Positions 1-11,323 of a stretch of 64,000 nucleotides of DNA are shown here, in pieces (position 1 is the stretch's first letter; every line of letters begins with the position of its first letter). The notes beneath the pieces were generated by a model. It did no database searches. It saw only the letters and a program-made list of their open reading frames with translations, and was not told where the DNA came from. Source of the stretch: Lactarius indigo (lineage: Eukaryota; Basidiomycota; Agaricomycetes; Russulales; Russulaceae). Position numbers and translations under genes: made by a program. The stretch spans positions 496,001-560,000 of the forward strand of contig JAFKAC010000032.1 of NCBI GenBank assembly GCA_025766275.1, given 5' to 3'.

Positions 1-265
1 CACTCGCAGAAGCGCGCGAAGATGGCCGTTTCGGGACACGGGCGCCGGAAGTGAGGTTGTGGTGCGATTTGTTGGGTGCGTGAGAAGAAGCTCGGGTCGG
101 GGAATAAATGTCAGGATGGCTCGCTTACGACCTCCCAGTGACCCGCGCCCTACCCTTTCCGCCGCCCCGGGTGGCTCCCATAGTTCCGTTGTTGCACGGA
201 CTCTTGTAGTTCCTCTTTCACAGTGACTTCGTTCGACGACAGGAGAGTAGGGAGACCTTCTCTGG
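1..265 (-). pseudogene. decayed duplicate of exon 2 of the hypothetical gene at 3639-6313
   Basis: The stretch is recognisably the same sequence, in the same orientation, as about 4525-4800, which is part of exon 2 of the minus-strand gene further right. Shared blocks include the 'gcgcg..gatggccgtt' start, 'agaagctcggg', 'gacctcccagtga' and 'gttcgacga'. It carries many substitutions and indels, and no long frame survives. It probably continues left of the window. It is a gene fragment and not an independent gene. Confidence 0.6.
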
Positions 266-1745
266 GAGTAATCCAACCATCGGCAAACGGACATTACAGG
301 TGGAAACGGACAGACAAGTGGAACGTCACCCGACCATTTATAATCCCTGATGCGCCAGGTGCGGGGCCATCTTTGTGAAATACTTGCCAGTACTGATTGA
401 AGTCTGTCTGGACGACGCCACTAGTAACCTCGTCAAACGAGGAAGCCACACTCAGCCCATTCCACTTGGATCCCGAGTCGCCGCGTAGACCAAAGTCCTG
501 GAGTAGCTGCGACACGGTAGCCTTGGAGAAGATATCGAGTAAGACCTCAGCTCCATCTCTCGTGCCCTCACTCCTACCCCCCGCCTCTCGCACTCTGTGA
601 CTTGGCTATGTCGCTCGCCTGCCTCCCACTCTAACTTACCTCTGCTCCTAGCTCACACAGTTCGTGTTCATGCTTGCCTCGTATGTTAGAGTTAGGCTTC
701 GTCACTCGCACTTTCTCGCACTCCTCCCCTCTGCTCCTTCACTCTCATCGACACTCCCTCCCTCCCGCTTTTCACCTGCGGCTTGCCTGAATTCAAATGT
801 TATTGTCTCATTTACCCCTCATATGCTGTGGCTCAGCTTTATTTCTGGCGCCCCCACCCTCTCCTCTCCATCCTCACCCTCGTCGCTAGGTCCTTCACCC
901 ACTCCTTCACCCTCGCTGCAGCTTGGCTACCATCACTCGCTGACCTTCTCGTTCTCCTCATATGCGTCGTCGTACCCATCGCTTGTCGCTTCCATTGTCG
1001 CCTCCAGGATGTGGCACCTTCGCCTCCCCACCTGGCGCAGCGTGCCGTCGGCCCCGGCTACTTCGTCCCTCTTATCCTGACTGCGGGTGCCGAGCGTGAG
1101 AGGTTGGTGCTGACTAGTCTGAACGGAAGTGGGTGAGAGCGTGTTCAGTGGAGTGACCCAATAAACGCGAGTGCGAATGCGGTTCTGACGATTGACGACC
1201 GTAAGTGCTGAATGTGACGCCAATTAGTGCCGGGTAGTGCTGGTGGATGGGTTACCCGGGGTGAGGTAGAAAAGAACCCTCAGGTTAGTGAAAACTCGGC
1301 ACAGGAACACGTAAAATTAGAATTATTGCTGTTATGAGGGCGGAATAAATGTAATCCTCGAGAGAACGGATGAGGCGGCACGTGCCTGCCTTCTTGCGTG
1401 CACTCGCTCGTCCGTCAAACCATAAATGACCGAAAAAATTTCTTTTGCCCGCCTGCCGCGCTCAGTAACTGCTATGGTGATGCATACTTGGCCTTCATCG
1501 ACTTTCCATGGCGTCCACCCACCGCTTGCGGCGTCGTCTCGAATCTGTTACTGTATGAAAGCTACCTGGCGTGACTGGATCTAGATTAACTAGAGTACGG
1601 GCTGGAATCTTGACAGTAAAACATGGCATACGCTAATCACGCCATACTTTCATCTTGCTTTACTGCGTTTTACTTTGGAATCTTGGCTGACGTCTCGTGT
1701 TTCGTTGCGCCCAAACTGGTTACAGGAATGTGAACATCGAGAGCG
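266..1745. other. intergenic, no gene recognised
   Basis: The short open frames here overlap on both strands and have low-complexity C/T-rich content (about 700-1000), with no family resemblance. The right part is the upstream region of the secreted-protein gene. Confidence 0.5.
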
Positions 1746-1753
1746 TATAAAAG
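1746..1753 (+). promoter_or_regulatory. TATA box of the secreted repeat-protein gene
   Basis: The sequence is TATAAAAG. It lies 93 bp upstream of the chosen ATG (1846) and is followed by a pyrimidine-rich leader. A canonical TATA box suggests a strongly or conditionally expressed gene. Confidence 0.6.
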
Positions 1754-1845
1754 TAGGCGTTCAACCGCTCCGGTTCATCAGTCCCCAGCGGTCCTCCTGC
1801 GACGGTTCTCCCACTTTCTTCTCATTGCTATTCTTGCTTTCCATC

Positions 1846-2886
1846 ATGCTTTCGCGTTTCTCTGCTTTGCTCGTCTACGTCATCGCCGGTCTGGTCATCT
1901 CCGCGGCCGCGGTACCTATGGGGCCGCAACCTGACTACTATGACGAACCGAAGTACCGCCACCCGGGCAAATACTACCCTCAATCTTACTCGCCTCATCA
2001 CAAGTACTCTAAGGACAGACCTTATTACAAGTCTTATGATCACAAGTACAGGGCTTACGGTCTCGACGAGGATAAGCCGTATCCTTCCCCCGAGGAGAAG
2101 AAGCAGTATCCTGAGGCGAACCAGCCGTATCCCGCCACTGAGGAGAAGAAGTACCCTGAAGAGAAGCCTTATCCTCAACCTTACTCCGAGGACGTGAAGT
2201 ACTTCGAGGAGAAGCCTTACCCTCAGCCTTACTCTGAAGATAAGAAGTATCCCGACCCGTCGAGCGACAAGGGAAAGGACCCCAAGTCCGACGAATACAA
2301 GGATCACAAGTCGGACGACAGTAAGGGGAAGGACTTCAAGTCGGACGAAAATAAGGACCATAAATCGGACGACGACAAGGCGAAGGAAGTCAAGCCGGAA
2401 GACAATAAGGATCACAAGTCGGACGATGACAAGGCGAAGGACGTCAAGTCGGACGACAACAAGGAGCACAAGTCGGACGACAACCAGGAGCACAAGTCGG
2501 ACAACGACCAGAACCCCAAGCCGGTAGACGATAAGGATCACAAGTCGGACAACGTCAAGGGCCAGGACATCAAGCCGGAAGTTAATAATGACCACAAGTC
2601 AGACGACAATAAGGATCACAAGTCGGACAACGACAAGGGCAAGGATTACGCGCCAAACGACGCCAAGGACCACAAGTCGGAGGGCGGCAAGGACGGCAAG
2701 GCGGACTACGATGGGAAGGATCACAAGTCGTACGACAACAAGGGCTACAAACCGTACGAGGACAAGGATCCCAAATCGTACGACAAGTCCGGCGGCAATC
2801 CCAATGATATGTTCAAGAACGCTCTTGATACTAGCGGCATTGTCTCGAGTGTCACCAAGAACGTCCCTTCTGACCTCGGCGTCTAA
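1846..2886 (+). CDS. secreted Tyr/Pro- and Lys/Asp-rich repeat protein
   Basis: This is a single-exon gene of 346 residues. ATG 1846 was chosen because it begins a clean signal peptide (MLSRFSALLVYVIAGLVISA, then AA-VP) and sits downstream of a TATA box; the frame is open upstream but without a better ATG. The mature protein starts with a Tyr/Pro-rich segment containing repeats such as EEKPYPQPYSED. A long hydrophilic tract of imperfect repeats around the core DDNKDHKSDD follows, from about residue 135 to 310. A less biased tail ends in NVPSDLGV. There is no Cys-rich or catalytic domain. The composition (K, D, Y, P, S, H) suggests an extended, disordered cell-wall or extracellular protein that may bind metal or polyanions; that function is inference. 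The long reverse-strand frame over the repeats is a composition artefact. Confidence 0.8.
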   Translation: MLSRFSALLVYVIAGLVISAAAVPMGPQPDYYDEPKYRHPGKYYPQSYSPHHKYSKDRPYYKSYDHKYRAYGLDEDKPYPSPEEKKQYPEANQPYPATEEKKYPEEKPYPQPYSEDVKYFEEKPYPQPYSEDKKYPDPSSDKGKDPKSDEYKDHKSDDSKGKDFKSDENKDHKSDDDKAKEVKPEDNKDHKSDDDKAKDVKSDDNKEHKSDDNQEHKSDNDQNPKPVDDKDHKSDNVKGQDIKPEVNNDHKSDDNKDHKSDNDKGKDYAPNDAKDHKSEGGKDGKADYDGKDHKSYDNKGYKPYEDKDPKSYDKSGGNPNDMFKNALDTSGIVSSVTKNVPSDLGV

Positions 2887-3638
2887 TCGGGTCTTCTACT
2901 TCGCTCTCTGTGTGTTTCGTGGTGGGGACAATTCTCTCTATTCGTTGCCACTCTTTTGTACACGCATATGTGCCTTTGTAACCCGGTTGTTCCTGTCGGC
3001 GTAACATACTACCACCTCTATAAATATAATTCGTTGTAATCGTCTACCTGGCGCTAGAGTCTGAATCGTCGTTTGACGCGAGGGCTATTATTAGACTCTC
3101 ATACAACTGTACGCGGAGGTACTGAGTGTACCCTCAGTATCGTCATCCGATTGGTATGTGGTATTTGCGGGCACCCTTCCCATGGGATGGCGTTCATAGC
3201 TTTCCGCATGATAAGGGAATAATCGAGAACTGGACCCGGATATATCGGTCTTTCATGGTGACTGGTGACGGTCCATTTGAGTTCGACTTCTGGGTGAGAG
3301 TCGTGGCTCTTTGGAACTAGTACACTAAGGCTCACGACGACTTGTATCCCTGATAGTCGCACTTGTTCATACTCATCTATAGGCTTCAGATTGGAGGACG
3401 TTCCCTCCTTTCGATGTCCCTGCCATTCGTTGTGCCTTGACATGCCCACGAACGGGCTAGCTGCTTTGTGAGTCGTGATCGTTTTCCGACAATTAGCGTA
3501 CTATCAAATTTGTTGATTCGACTAAGGATATGCAAGAGCTATGCTACAATGATTGCGGTTTGCGTGGCACACAAACCCAAGAGACGAGTTTGGTACGGTC
3601 GTGAGTATCGTAAATATATCGTGAGGAACGGAGAGTCA
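2887..3638. other. intergenic between two 3' ends
   Basis: This is the convergent intergenic region between the secreted-protein gene and the next minus-strand gene. I see only short overlapping open frames and no recognisable element. Confidence 0.5.
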
Positions 3639-6313
3639 TCACAAAGGGTATGGCCGAGGGTCGCACAAGGCGAGTAGCGTGCGCTTGATCCCTTCGATTT
3701 CTCCCCGGACTGAGACGAGACGGGCCTTGTTGTATTCGTGCGCTGCTGCCTGTTCTGGCGAAGCGACGAGACGCCGCGCGGTATGACGCACGCGCACGCG
3801 GTACTTTTGTTCGATCCGGATGTGGTAAGCGAGCTTAAGGAGCGCGTTTAAGTATGCAGGGTCAGGAAAGAGGAGGTATTCTATGCGTACCTTGAGACGC
3901 AGGGCGATATCCTCGAACTTGCCCACGAACTGCGAGATGCGTTCGTGGACGTTGCTCCTGTACGCGGCATCCGGGTCTTCGCGTACACGCTGTGCAAGGA
4001 GCGCGAGGCGTGTGAGATTCCTGTATCCATGCGTGATCAGTCAAAAAAACAAAAAACGAAGGGGAGGAGGGCGCCTACCGCTGGAGAGAGGTAGTGAACT
4101 CGTGTTGCTTGAGGTACCACTTGCGCTCCGCGTCGCTCATGTGCTGCAGGTGCAGCTGAAATTCAGCCGGGAACGGCTGCCCACCTTCGGTACCAAGTGA
4201 CGGCTGGCGTACCAGGGGCCACGTGAGCGTGACGACGGGTGCAAGATCCGAGAGCGCTTGGTAAAGCATCGCACAGTCGTCATCGATGACGCTCAGCGCG
4301 ACACCGTCGGGCATCACCGTGATATTCTGCCAGGAGCGGGCGATCTTATGCATAGCCTGCTCATGTGCGGGGTCAGCGTTCCGTATACGAAGCGGATTGC
4401 GGTGGCGCGGAGATACGTACGCTACGGATTATGCTCACGTGGGTCTCGCCGTGCGCGAGCTGCTCGATGATCGGGGCGCTGTCAAGCGGACCCGGGAGCT
4501 TGGACTGAGGGTGTCGCCGCTCGCTGAGAAATGCGGAAGCGCGCGGGGATGGCCGTTCCGGCACGCCGGCTCCGGTCGTGGGCATGCTGTGGCCCGTGGG
4601 CGTTTGGAGAAGCTCGGGAATCGGGGTCAGCGGGAGGTCGCTCAATGGTGGTGCGATAGACGGGCTGCTCCCGATCGTCGCAACGGAGTGCGACGACTCG
4701 CTTGCGACCTCCCAGTGATCTGCCCTTTCCATCGCCACGGGTGGTTCCCAGAGTCGTATAGACTCCTGCCGAACCTCTGGTGTGGGGGCTCGGTTCGACG
4801 AGGGGATGCGGGGAGGTACGGATAGAGACAGGTTATGCATGCCAAGCCCATCAAGAGAGAGGTCGAGTGTGAGCGCCATCCTGTCCTGGTGTATATTCGC
4901 CACCCATGTCCCTTCGAAATTACCTGAGCGTCTTACGGGTGGGATCGTGGGTTCCTATAGGTGTTCGTTAGCTAGGGCAACAAAGTTAGGAAAACGAATG
5001 TATACCTCCGTGGGTTCGAAACAGGGCTGGGGCGCCAAGTTATACCGCAGTTCTTGACCGTCTAGCCCAATGGCTACGGGCATTGATGGCACTGGAGCTG
5101 CTATAACGCGATCGGTGTAGAGATCCGAGGCTGAATCGACCACGCTCCCTCGGCGACTGGTGGCATGAACGTCGGCCATTGTAAGTCCGTCATGACCAAG
5201 GGCGACGACATTGGCGGGATGGATGAGACCTTCCGAGGGACCAAGAGGGTCTGGATCCGCCGCAGTATACACCATACTTCCTTGGGAGAATGCCCCACCA
5301 TGCAAAAGAGGACTAGACTCGGCGTTCGGCTGCTCTTGGAAGTCTGGTTGGACATCGTGCGCGGGATGAGAGTACGGGACCACGGTCTGAGTGCTGCGCT
5401 CCGAGCCAGTGTAAGCGGGCGAACTGGGAAGTGAGGGCAGCGGACCGATAGCACTAGGCCCCGAGATATCCGAACATCCACCTTCAGACGTGGGTGACTG
5501 AACGAGTGGAGTACCCAACTCAGAACCGAATAGTATTTGCTCAGGGATAATGTTCAACCTCACTTTGCGGGGGAACGATGGCGGATTGGGCGAGGACGGA
5601 GGAGGCGGGATCGTGTTGGAAGGGTTTGTCGCGTCTTCGGGGCCCAATGGTGGCGTGTGAAACGTGTCGTGTGTGTCGCTGCCAGGGCTCTGAGAACGCT
5701 GCCGCATAGAAGCAGGAGTCGGGGTGAATGGGCTTTTCAAAGCCTCAACGGATGTCTCTGGAACCGGCGCCTCGGATTCGCTACCCTGAGGTTCAGGATG
5801 AGAGGGTGAGGGTGAGGACGTCATTAGTGTCTGCACCACGACCAGGGGCGTTAGGGTGGTCACTGGTCGCCGATGCGCGCCAAATGGTGACTTTGGAGAT
5901 GGGTACAAGTGACTGTGTTCTCGGAGATGCGCTCCACCACGGGGATTCTCAGGGGTTCCTGGGAAGTTGTGGCGTAGGGAAACCGGATCGTTGCAGCCGC
6001 AGGGATGGACGTCGAGAACACATCCATGGGCGTCGATTGCCCGTCCAGAAAGAATGGGTGTCCCAGAGCTCGGGTCGATACCTAGGTTCAAGGTCATAGA
6101 AGTTCCGGCCGAGTCTTTCATCAAGATCGACGCGCCGCCTGGTACTGGAACTTGAAAGGTGCCGACGTCTTGGTCTTCGTCCCGGTGGCGATGGGCATCT
6201 TCTCCGTTTTCAAAAGACCTGGGGCTAGTATCAGGCTGTCCCAGACTAGCAACGTCGATGCTGAGGGGCCTCAGAAGAGTGGAGGTGCCAGCGTCTTGTT
6301 GGTCGTGATACAT
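3639..6313 (-). CDS. hypothetical protein, disordered N-terminus and helical C-terminus
   Basis: The spliced model on the minus strand has exons 6313-5006, 4954-4421, 4356-4079 and 4020-3639 (833 residues). Introns of 51, 64 and 58 bp have donors GTATAC, GTACGT and GTAGGC, and acceptors CCTATAG, GAGCAG and ATACAG; phases add up exactly. A fifth, 57-bp in-frame intron is possible in the last exon (GTACGC near 3910, CCTGAC branch, CTTAAG), which would remove 19 residues. ATG 6313 starts MYHDQQDAGTSTLL. The first 600 residues are Ser/Pro-rich and disordered. The last 220 are Arg/Leu/Glu-rich and helical (HERISQFVGKFEDIALRLK and following). I recognise no family. The 590-bp gap to the divergent gene at 6904 is probably a shared promoter. 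Confidence 0.65.
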
Positions 6314-6903
6314 GGTATTGATTAATGGTAATATAGGATTCGTATCTAGAGTCGTGATGAAGGAACAAAATTGTAAGAGAGCAGCGGGGCGGTATGGTGT
6401 AAAACGCACCTAGTAGTGATTGCAGTTGGTCGTAGAGAGGAACAAGCAAAAATAGAGGAACTTAAGTGAGAGGAGGGTAGGATAGCTGTGAGGTCGATCC
6501 ACGACGCCACAAACCGGGAAACACAGGAAGAGATGCTGCGGAGGCTAGTGAAAGCAACTCCGGTACTTATACGAGCCAGCGACACTCCGAGCCGTCACCA
6601 AGAGGGCGCTACTGCATGAAAATAGAACAATAGGGTCAACTTCCGGCTTGCACAAGAACAAGAACGCTGCCGTCGGTTCTCTCATCAGAAGCCATGAACA
6701 ACAACGGAAAGGAAGCGTGTGTACGTGTATGGGTCCTTGCATTTTTGTTGTTCTTGCCGTAAAAGAACAATAAGATCTCGAGCACGTGCCACGGGACCGA
6801 GACGCGTCCGTTGTTTGGTCCGAGCCAAACAAGTTTGTATTCACGCACGACTGCCGGTGTGGCTTGACCGCTCCTTCAAGTTCTCCCATTGTCAACTCGC
6901 CTC
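6314..6903. promoter_or_regulatory. divergent intergenic region
   Basis: The region separates two divergently transcribed genes (starts at 6313 minus and 6904 plus) and should carry both promoters. No coding frame is credible and no single strong TATA box stands out. Confidence 0.4.
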
Positions 6904-9842
6904 ATGTTTCCCTTCATTCTCGCCTTTATTCTTGCTATTGGTATACCATTTCTGCCTTCTAGCTTGCACAGAGCCCTCCACCTCCCAAGGTTCAACTTTC
7001 TATCGGCTTCTTATGCGCCTGAGCGAGCGTTCGTCCCTTCCTCAGAAACACCTTTGCTGCTAGGCAACAGCTACTCGAGAGACAGCAGTGATTCTGGCGA
7101 GTCTTCGCAATACTTGGTTTTTTCCATCCCCAACTACGAAGCCGACTCGGACGTACTTGCCTACATGTCGTTCACAGAGAAGCTAGAGTTGAATTATCCT
7201 CAAACATCCATCTGGTTGATTATATGCGCACAACTTCTGTACCAGCTCGTAGAAGCTATGGTGGTCATGGTGCTCTCGTTTCTCTTCGCCGCTACCTTCC
7301 TTTCTCGTCGTTCTCTTTCTACGCTCCTTGAACGCTTCTGCACTGCACTCTTTATATGTTGGCATTATACTCCGAAAGTCGCCCTTTCCTCCTTCCTCCA
7401 AGACGTCCTCGTTTGTGTCCACAAGTATTGGATGGATGACAGCATCACCTCGGACCTGGATCCAACCACGGCGGCTAACATCTCCCAGCATGTCCCACTC
7501 GATGTTTTAGCCGATAGTATACTCAGTACCTCGGAAGGCCTCGATCTCATCGCATCGAAAGAGGCTAATCGCTTGTCTGAAAATTCTTCTAGCATCGCGT
7601 TGATTACTCCCCCTCGCTCTAGGGAAACCTCGGCTCCGCCAGAGCCGGCTTTGATACCGCTTGGGCAACCCGTCGACCCTCTTTCCACCAACAAACAAGA
7701 CACGCATGTGAAACCTACTCTTCCTACATATGGGTCAAGCACGAATGTTTGTTCGCGCCGTCTTGGTAATGTCGCAGAGCTCTCCAAGCACGATCGATCT
7801 TCAGATGCGCTCAGAACTCCTGTTGAACCCCACCCTTTTCACTCTACAACATCATCTATCGCCACAAGGGCCGCAAACCAGAACTCTAAATACGCAGGTT
7901 CCAGCACATCTAGCTCTAAAGCTGATCTATCAGGCACCGATGAAGTCGCAGCATCTCTCAGCCATGGTTCTACGCCGTCATTCGTTAATATTTCAATGCG
8001 GGATCTGTATAACGCGAACAAACCAGGTTCCACCCCAATCCCTCTTTCCGCGACTTCTGCTGAAGACCGCGAAACCAAACCTCCTGATGCGATATCCGGC
8101 GCGTCCCTCGATCACGGCTCCATTACCAGCATCAATAGTACCATCTCCAATCCAGAACCTGATGAAAGCCGTGTTGATGACCTTCATTCGTCCTCATCAG
8201 AAAGATCCCACGACGGGCGCAGACGATACAAGTCGGACGGTATCCAAGTTCGCTCCGCCCGCTGTCACCTTGGGGACTCTGCCGCGCCACCCGACCCAGC
8301 AAAGGTAGACGGAACCTGCGCGTTTTGGAAGAGTGGTATGCAACATGACGGAAAGGGAGGCGGAGTATTTGAGAAACAAGTACTCACTCCTGGATTCCTC
8401 CCCGGAAGCTCGTTACTCGAACGCGCCATCAGATCAGAGCCGGACCGGACTGGGGCCGCGGGCAGCGTTGGTTCCGTTGACGCTACTCTCGCAGGGATGG
8501 TTCTGACACCTGAGGGAAAAATGATGGTGCCTGCGAGCCAGAGGGCCGACGGAAGGTACGTTGCGCTCTTTCATCTTTTCTGCACTGATTCTAATGTTGC
8601 GGCCTTTGCAGTATGCGGAAGGAGATTAAAGTCCGCCCAGGACATTTCTTGAGAGAACCCCTCGCCGAAAAATACCACCCACCGGCAGCGCGTGTGAGGA
8701 CGTTAACATGGGAACCCCGCTTGCGCGAGTACTTGGCGACGCCTCCTTCATCTCTGCATGCACCAATCACGTCGATGAGCGTGCATCAGCGGTTCTTTGC
8801 CAGTGGGCATCAATGCGACTCTCCTGGATCACTATCAAACAACTGGCGTCGGTCAAACTGGAGCTTGACCGTTGTGAAAGCGTCACTGGGAAAAGGAAAT
8901 GACCCTTTTACGCCAGCGCCGCCTCCGTCTCCAGCAGAAAAGGTGAGTTCATCCCCGACTGGATCGACCTATGAGTTTGACACATCGCCAAAGCTACCGG
9001 CTGCAAAGTTTTCTACACCCTCACAGACGGGGACAATAGTTTCTCCAATATCCGCGCAGGCGTGGATGCCGGTTAACAAACAAAGCTCTCTGGTCCAGCC
9101 AGGGGACCAGCTTCCATCTCGTTTTTCTGAACTCGAGTGTGCCGAGAGAGTTGCAGTACCTGTCTCCTATGACAGTCCTGAACAAACCAAGTCAAGCAAT
9201 ACTGCGCGTCCAGCAGGGGACAAGTCAATTGCATCGTTCAATGCGGAAGAAGAAAGTCGCCTTCCCTTACGAGATATTACAACTCCCATGTCCGTTCCGA
9301 AGGCCGCCGATCGTCCGAATCCTCCTTCCACCCCGACTGTCCTGGCTTCCATGACAGCCCTACAAGTCGCAAACGTCATCCAGCGAGATCTTGAGGCGCC
9401 GAGTCGGACCCCCGTCATGGAGTCTCGAGAAACCCCCCTTCCGAGTCCATACCGAAAGAGGAAGCCATCCGGCGAGCCTAACACCCAGTGCACCATCAAG
9501 TCGGCCTTACTTTCGCCAAGCGAATCTCCGACGCCTGCACCCCCCCGCCGCCCGCGTACCCGCCGCTCCGCCCCGCATCTCGGAAACAGCGCTAGCAATA
9601 AGCGACAAGTCAAGACGCAGACACCGGAGGGCTCCGCGAAACGTCGGCGGATGTGGACAGCGAGCGCGCTCGGCGTGGAGAACGTCGCTATTGCGGTTGC
9701 TGCGGCGGTTGACCGCAACGGGCAGATCGTCCTCCCGGCTGGGACGGGTTGGAAGGGCCGTTCTATGACGGGGTCACAACTTCCAGTTCCCCAGCGCCAG
9801 AGGCAACAGACGCTGCCGTCAGGCGCTACCACACACGCGTGA
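6904..9842 (+). CDS. membrane-anchored protein with a PYM/WIBG-like Mago-binding motif
   Basis: There are two exons, 6904-8555 and 8612-9842, joined by a 56-bp intron (GTACGT donor, CTAAT branch region, TTTGCAG), giving 960 residues. The N-terminus is a hydrophobic anchor (MFPFILAFILAIGIPFLPSS). A second membrane segment lies near residues 103-130 (SIWLIICAQLLYQLVEAMVV). The rest is Ser/Pro-rich and disordered. At the exon junction (about 525-575) the sequence reads VPASQRADGSMRKEIKVRPG. This closely resembles the N-terminal Mago-binding motif of PYM/WIBG proteins, which take apart exon-junction complexes. That assignment is from memory of the family and covers only the motif. The gene forms a convergent pair with an F-box fragment, and a decayed copy lies at 19447-21779. 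It could instead be two fused genes. Confidence 0.65.
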
Positions 9843-10239
9843 AGTATATGCCATTCTTTCCATATCACAACTTGAATATTTCTCTCGGTTTGTAATAAGT
9901 GATACGAGTAGACCATAAATAAATGTGATACGTATTGTGTACTGTACAAGGTGTGGATAATGGTATTCGAGGATGAATAGCTCAGCAGTCATCAAGGGCA
10001 TCACGGACATTACAGGAAGTATGGTACAAGCAAATGCATTCTCCAAGCCCAAGAGGCGGCACGATGACGCCCCTAGTAGGGCACGAATCAACGGCAGTCA
10101 TGTTACAGTTAACCCACCTTTTCTCCTGGAGTAACACCGTCTCTCACGGGTAATGCACACACTAAATAATAACGAAATAGCTCCAAAATGGCCATCAAAG
10201 TGTTGCGTTATCAAATGTTGGTGCAGTCACGATATAATA

Positions 10240-10760
10240 TATACGGCCAATCCCGGAACGAGGATGGTCATGATCGAGAAATGCTCATGCGCCGGCATCA
10301 CGAGGTCACATCGCATTCAGCGAGAGCGATAGAAATCGTAAACGCAGTCGCTGTTGACGTTGCAGGCGCAGAATGTGCGAGGCGTGGTGTGTGAAGGCGG
10401 CCTGGAATTTCTTGATGCCCTCCTGGTGCATGTAGACCGGGAAGGAGACGCCGAGCTTCATGCGCTGAGAGCGTTCCACGAAAGACTGAACGCCAAGCTG
10501 GACGACGCAGAAATGGTCGTCTTAGCGGAGAGCGACGACGTTCCAAGCGCGAATCGCAGACACAACGTGCGAAGCCGGGACGACGTAGGCACCACTTCCG
10601 AGAAAACTGGAAGTGTGGGCAAGGAGCTCGGACGGGAGACGGCTGAAAGGTCGCAGATGACTTTCTCAGAGTGCTGACTCCACGGAGGAGCATCGGCTAA
10701 CAGCGCTTCCGCCTCGGCGAGCTACAGCAGGTGTGACATGACGGCGTCCAGGTACAGTAC
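10240..10760 (-). pseudogene. truncated F-box protein gene (duplicate copy A)
   Basis: It matches the 5' part of the intact F-box gene at 22251-24114 (its 23455-23960 region), including 'gagcgatagaaatcgt', 'gacgacgtaggcaccac' and the intron-1 neighbourhood. About 1.3 kb, the rest of the coding region and its LRR-like domain, is deleted: the sequence jumps from the shared 3' flank ('ccaatcccggaacga') straight to the F-box-proximal part. The remaining frame is shifted. The break is clean, so this is a deletion in copy A. Confidence 0.8.
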
Positions 10761-10804
10761 TCGCTAGGTGGGAAAGGAAGACGGCTGGAACGCATATCAT
10801 TTGG

Positions 10805-11215
10805 ACTAGTGTTTCCGCATGCCAATGGAGGCCGACTCAAGTTGGTAACTTGGTTTCAACTTGCACCGCCAAGCTGACACCGATGTAACTTGAAACTTCG
10901 GGGCTTCTGAGTTGCTGTTTCCATAGCCAATGGAAACAATGCAAATTTTGATTTCTCGCAGTAAAACTCCTCACGGTAAATATGATAAAAGTCATCATGT
11001 GCATTGGGAGTTATCAGACATGTATTTTAAGTATTATTAAAGATAGATATGTCCAAATACGGGTTGAAGCATGTGGAAAAGTTTCTACCAATGACTTGCA
11101 AGCCACGCCAGTGTGTAGCTTGGCAGTGCAAGTTACTACAAGTTCCATAATTTCCGAGTCAAGTTCAAGTCACACACCGGTGTCAACTTGAACTTGTGGA
11201 AACCTTGTTTTGGAC
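10805..11215. repeat. inverted-repeat region, possible MITE remnant
   Basis: An arm around 10856-10885 ('aacttgcaccgccaagct') recurs inverted around 11113-11135 ('agcttggcagtgcaagtt'). It is surrounded by many short 'caagtt/aacttg' motifs in both orientations. It lies between the F-box fragment and the 3' end of the GTPase gene. No transposase and no clear target-site duplication were seen. Confidence 0.35.
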
Positions 11216-11323
11216 TGGCTCTGATGGATGGTTGTCGTCGACTCAATCCGGTTGGCTAAATACATTCTACAGTGAAGTACATTGATTTCACAATGTAATC
11301 TATCTCAAACTTGCCCGAAACAC

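Noticed and set aside
1828..2595. 255-residue reverse-strand frame opposite the secreted protein
   Set aside because: It is Leu/Val/Arg-rich only because it is the complement of Lys/Asp repeats; it has no start context or motifs.
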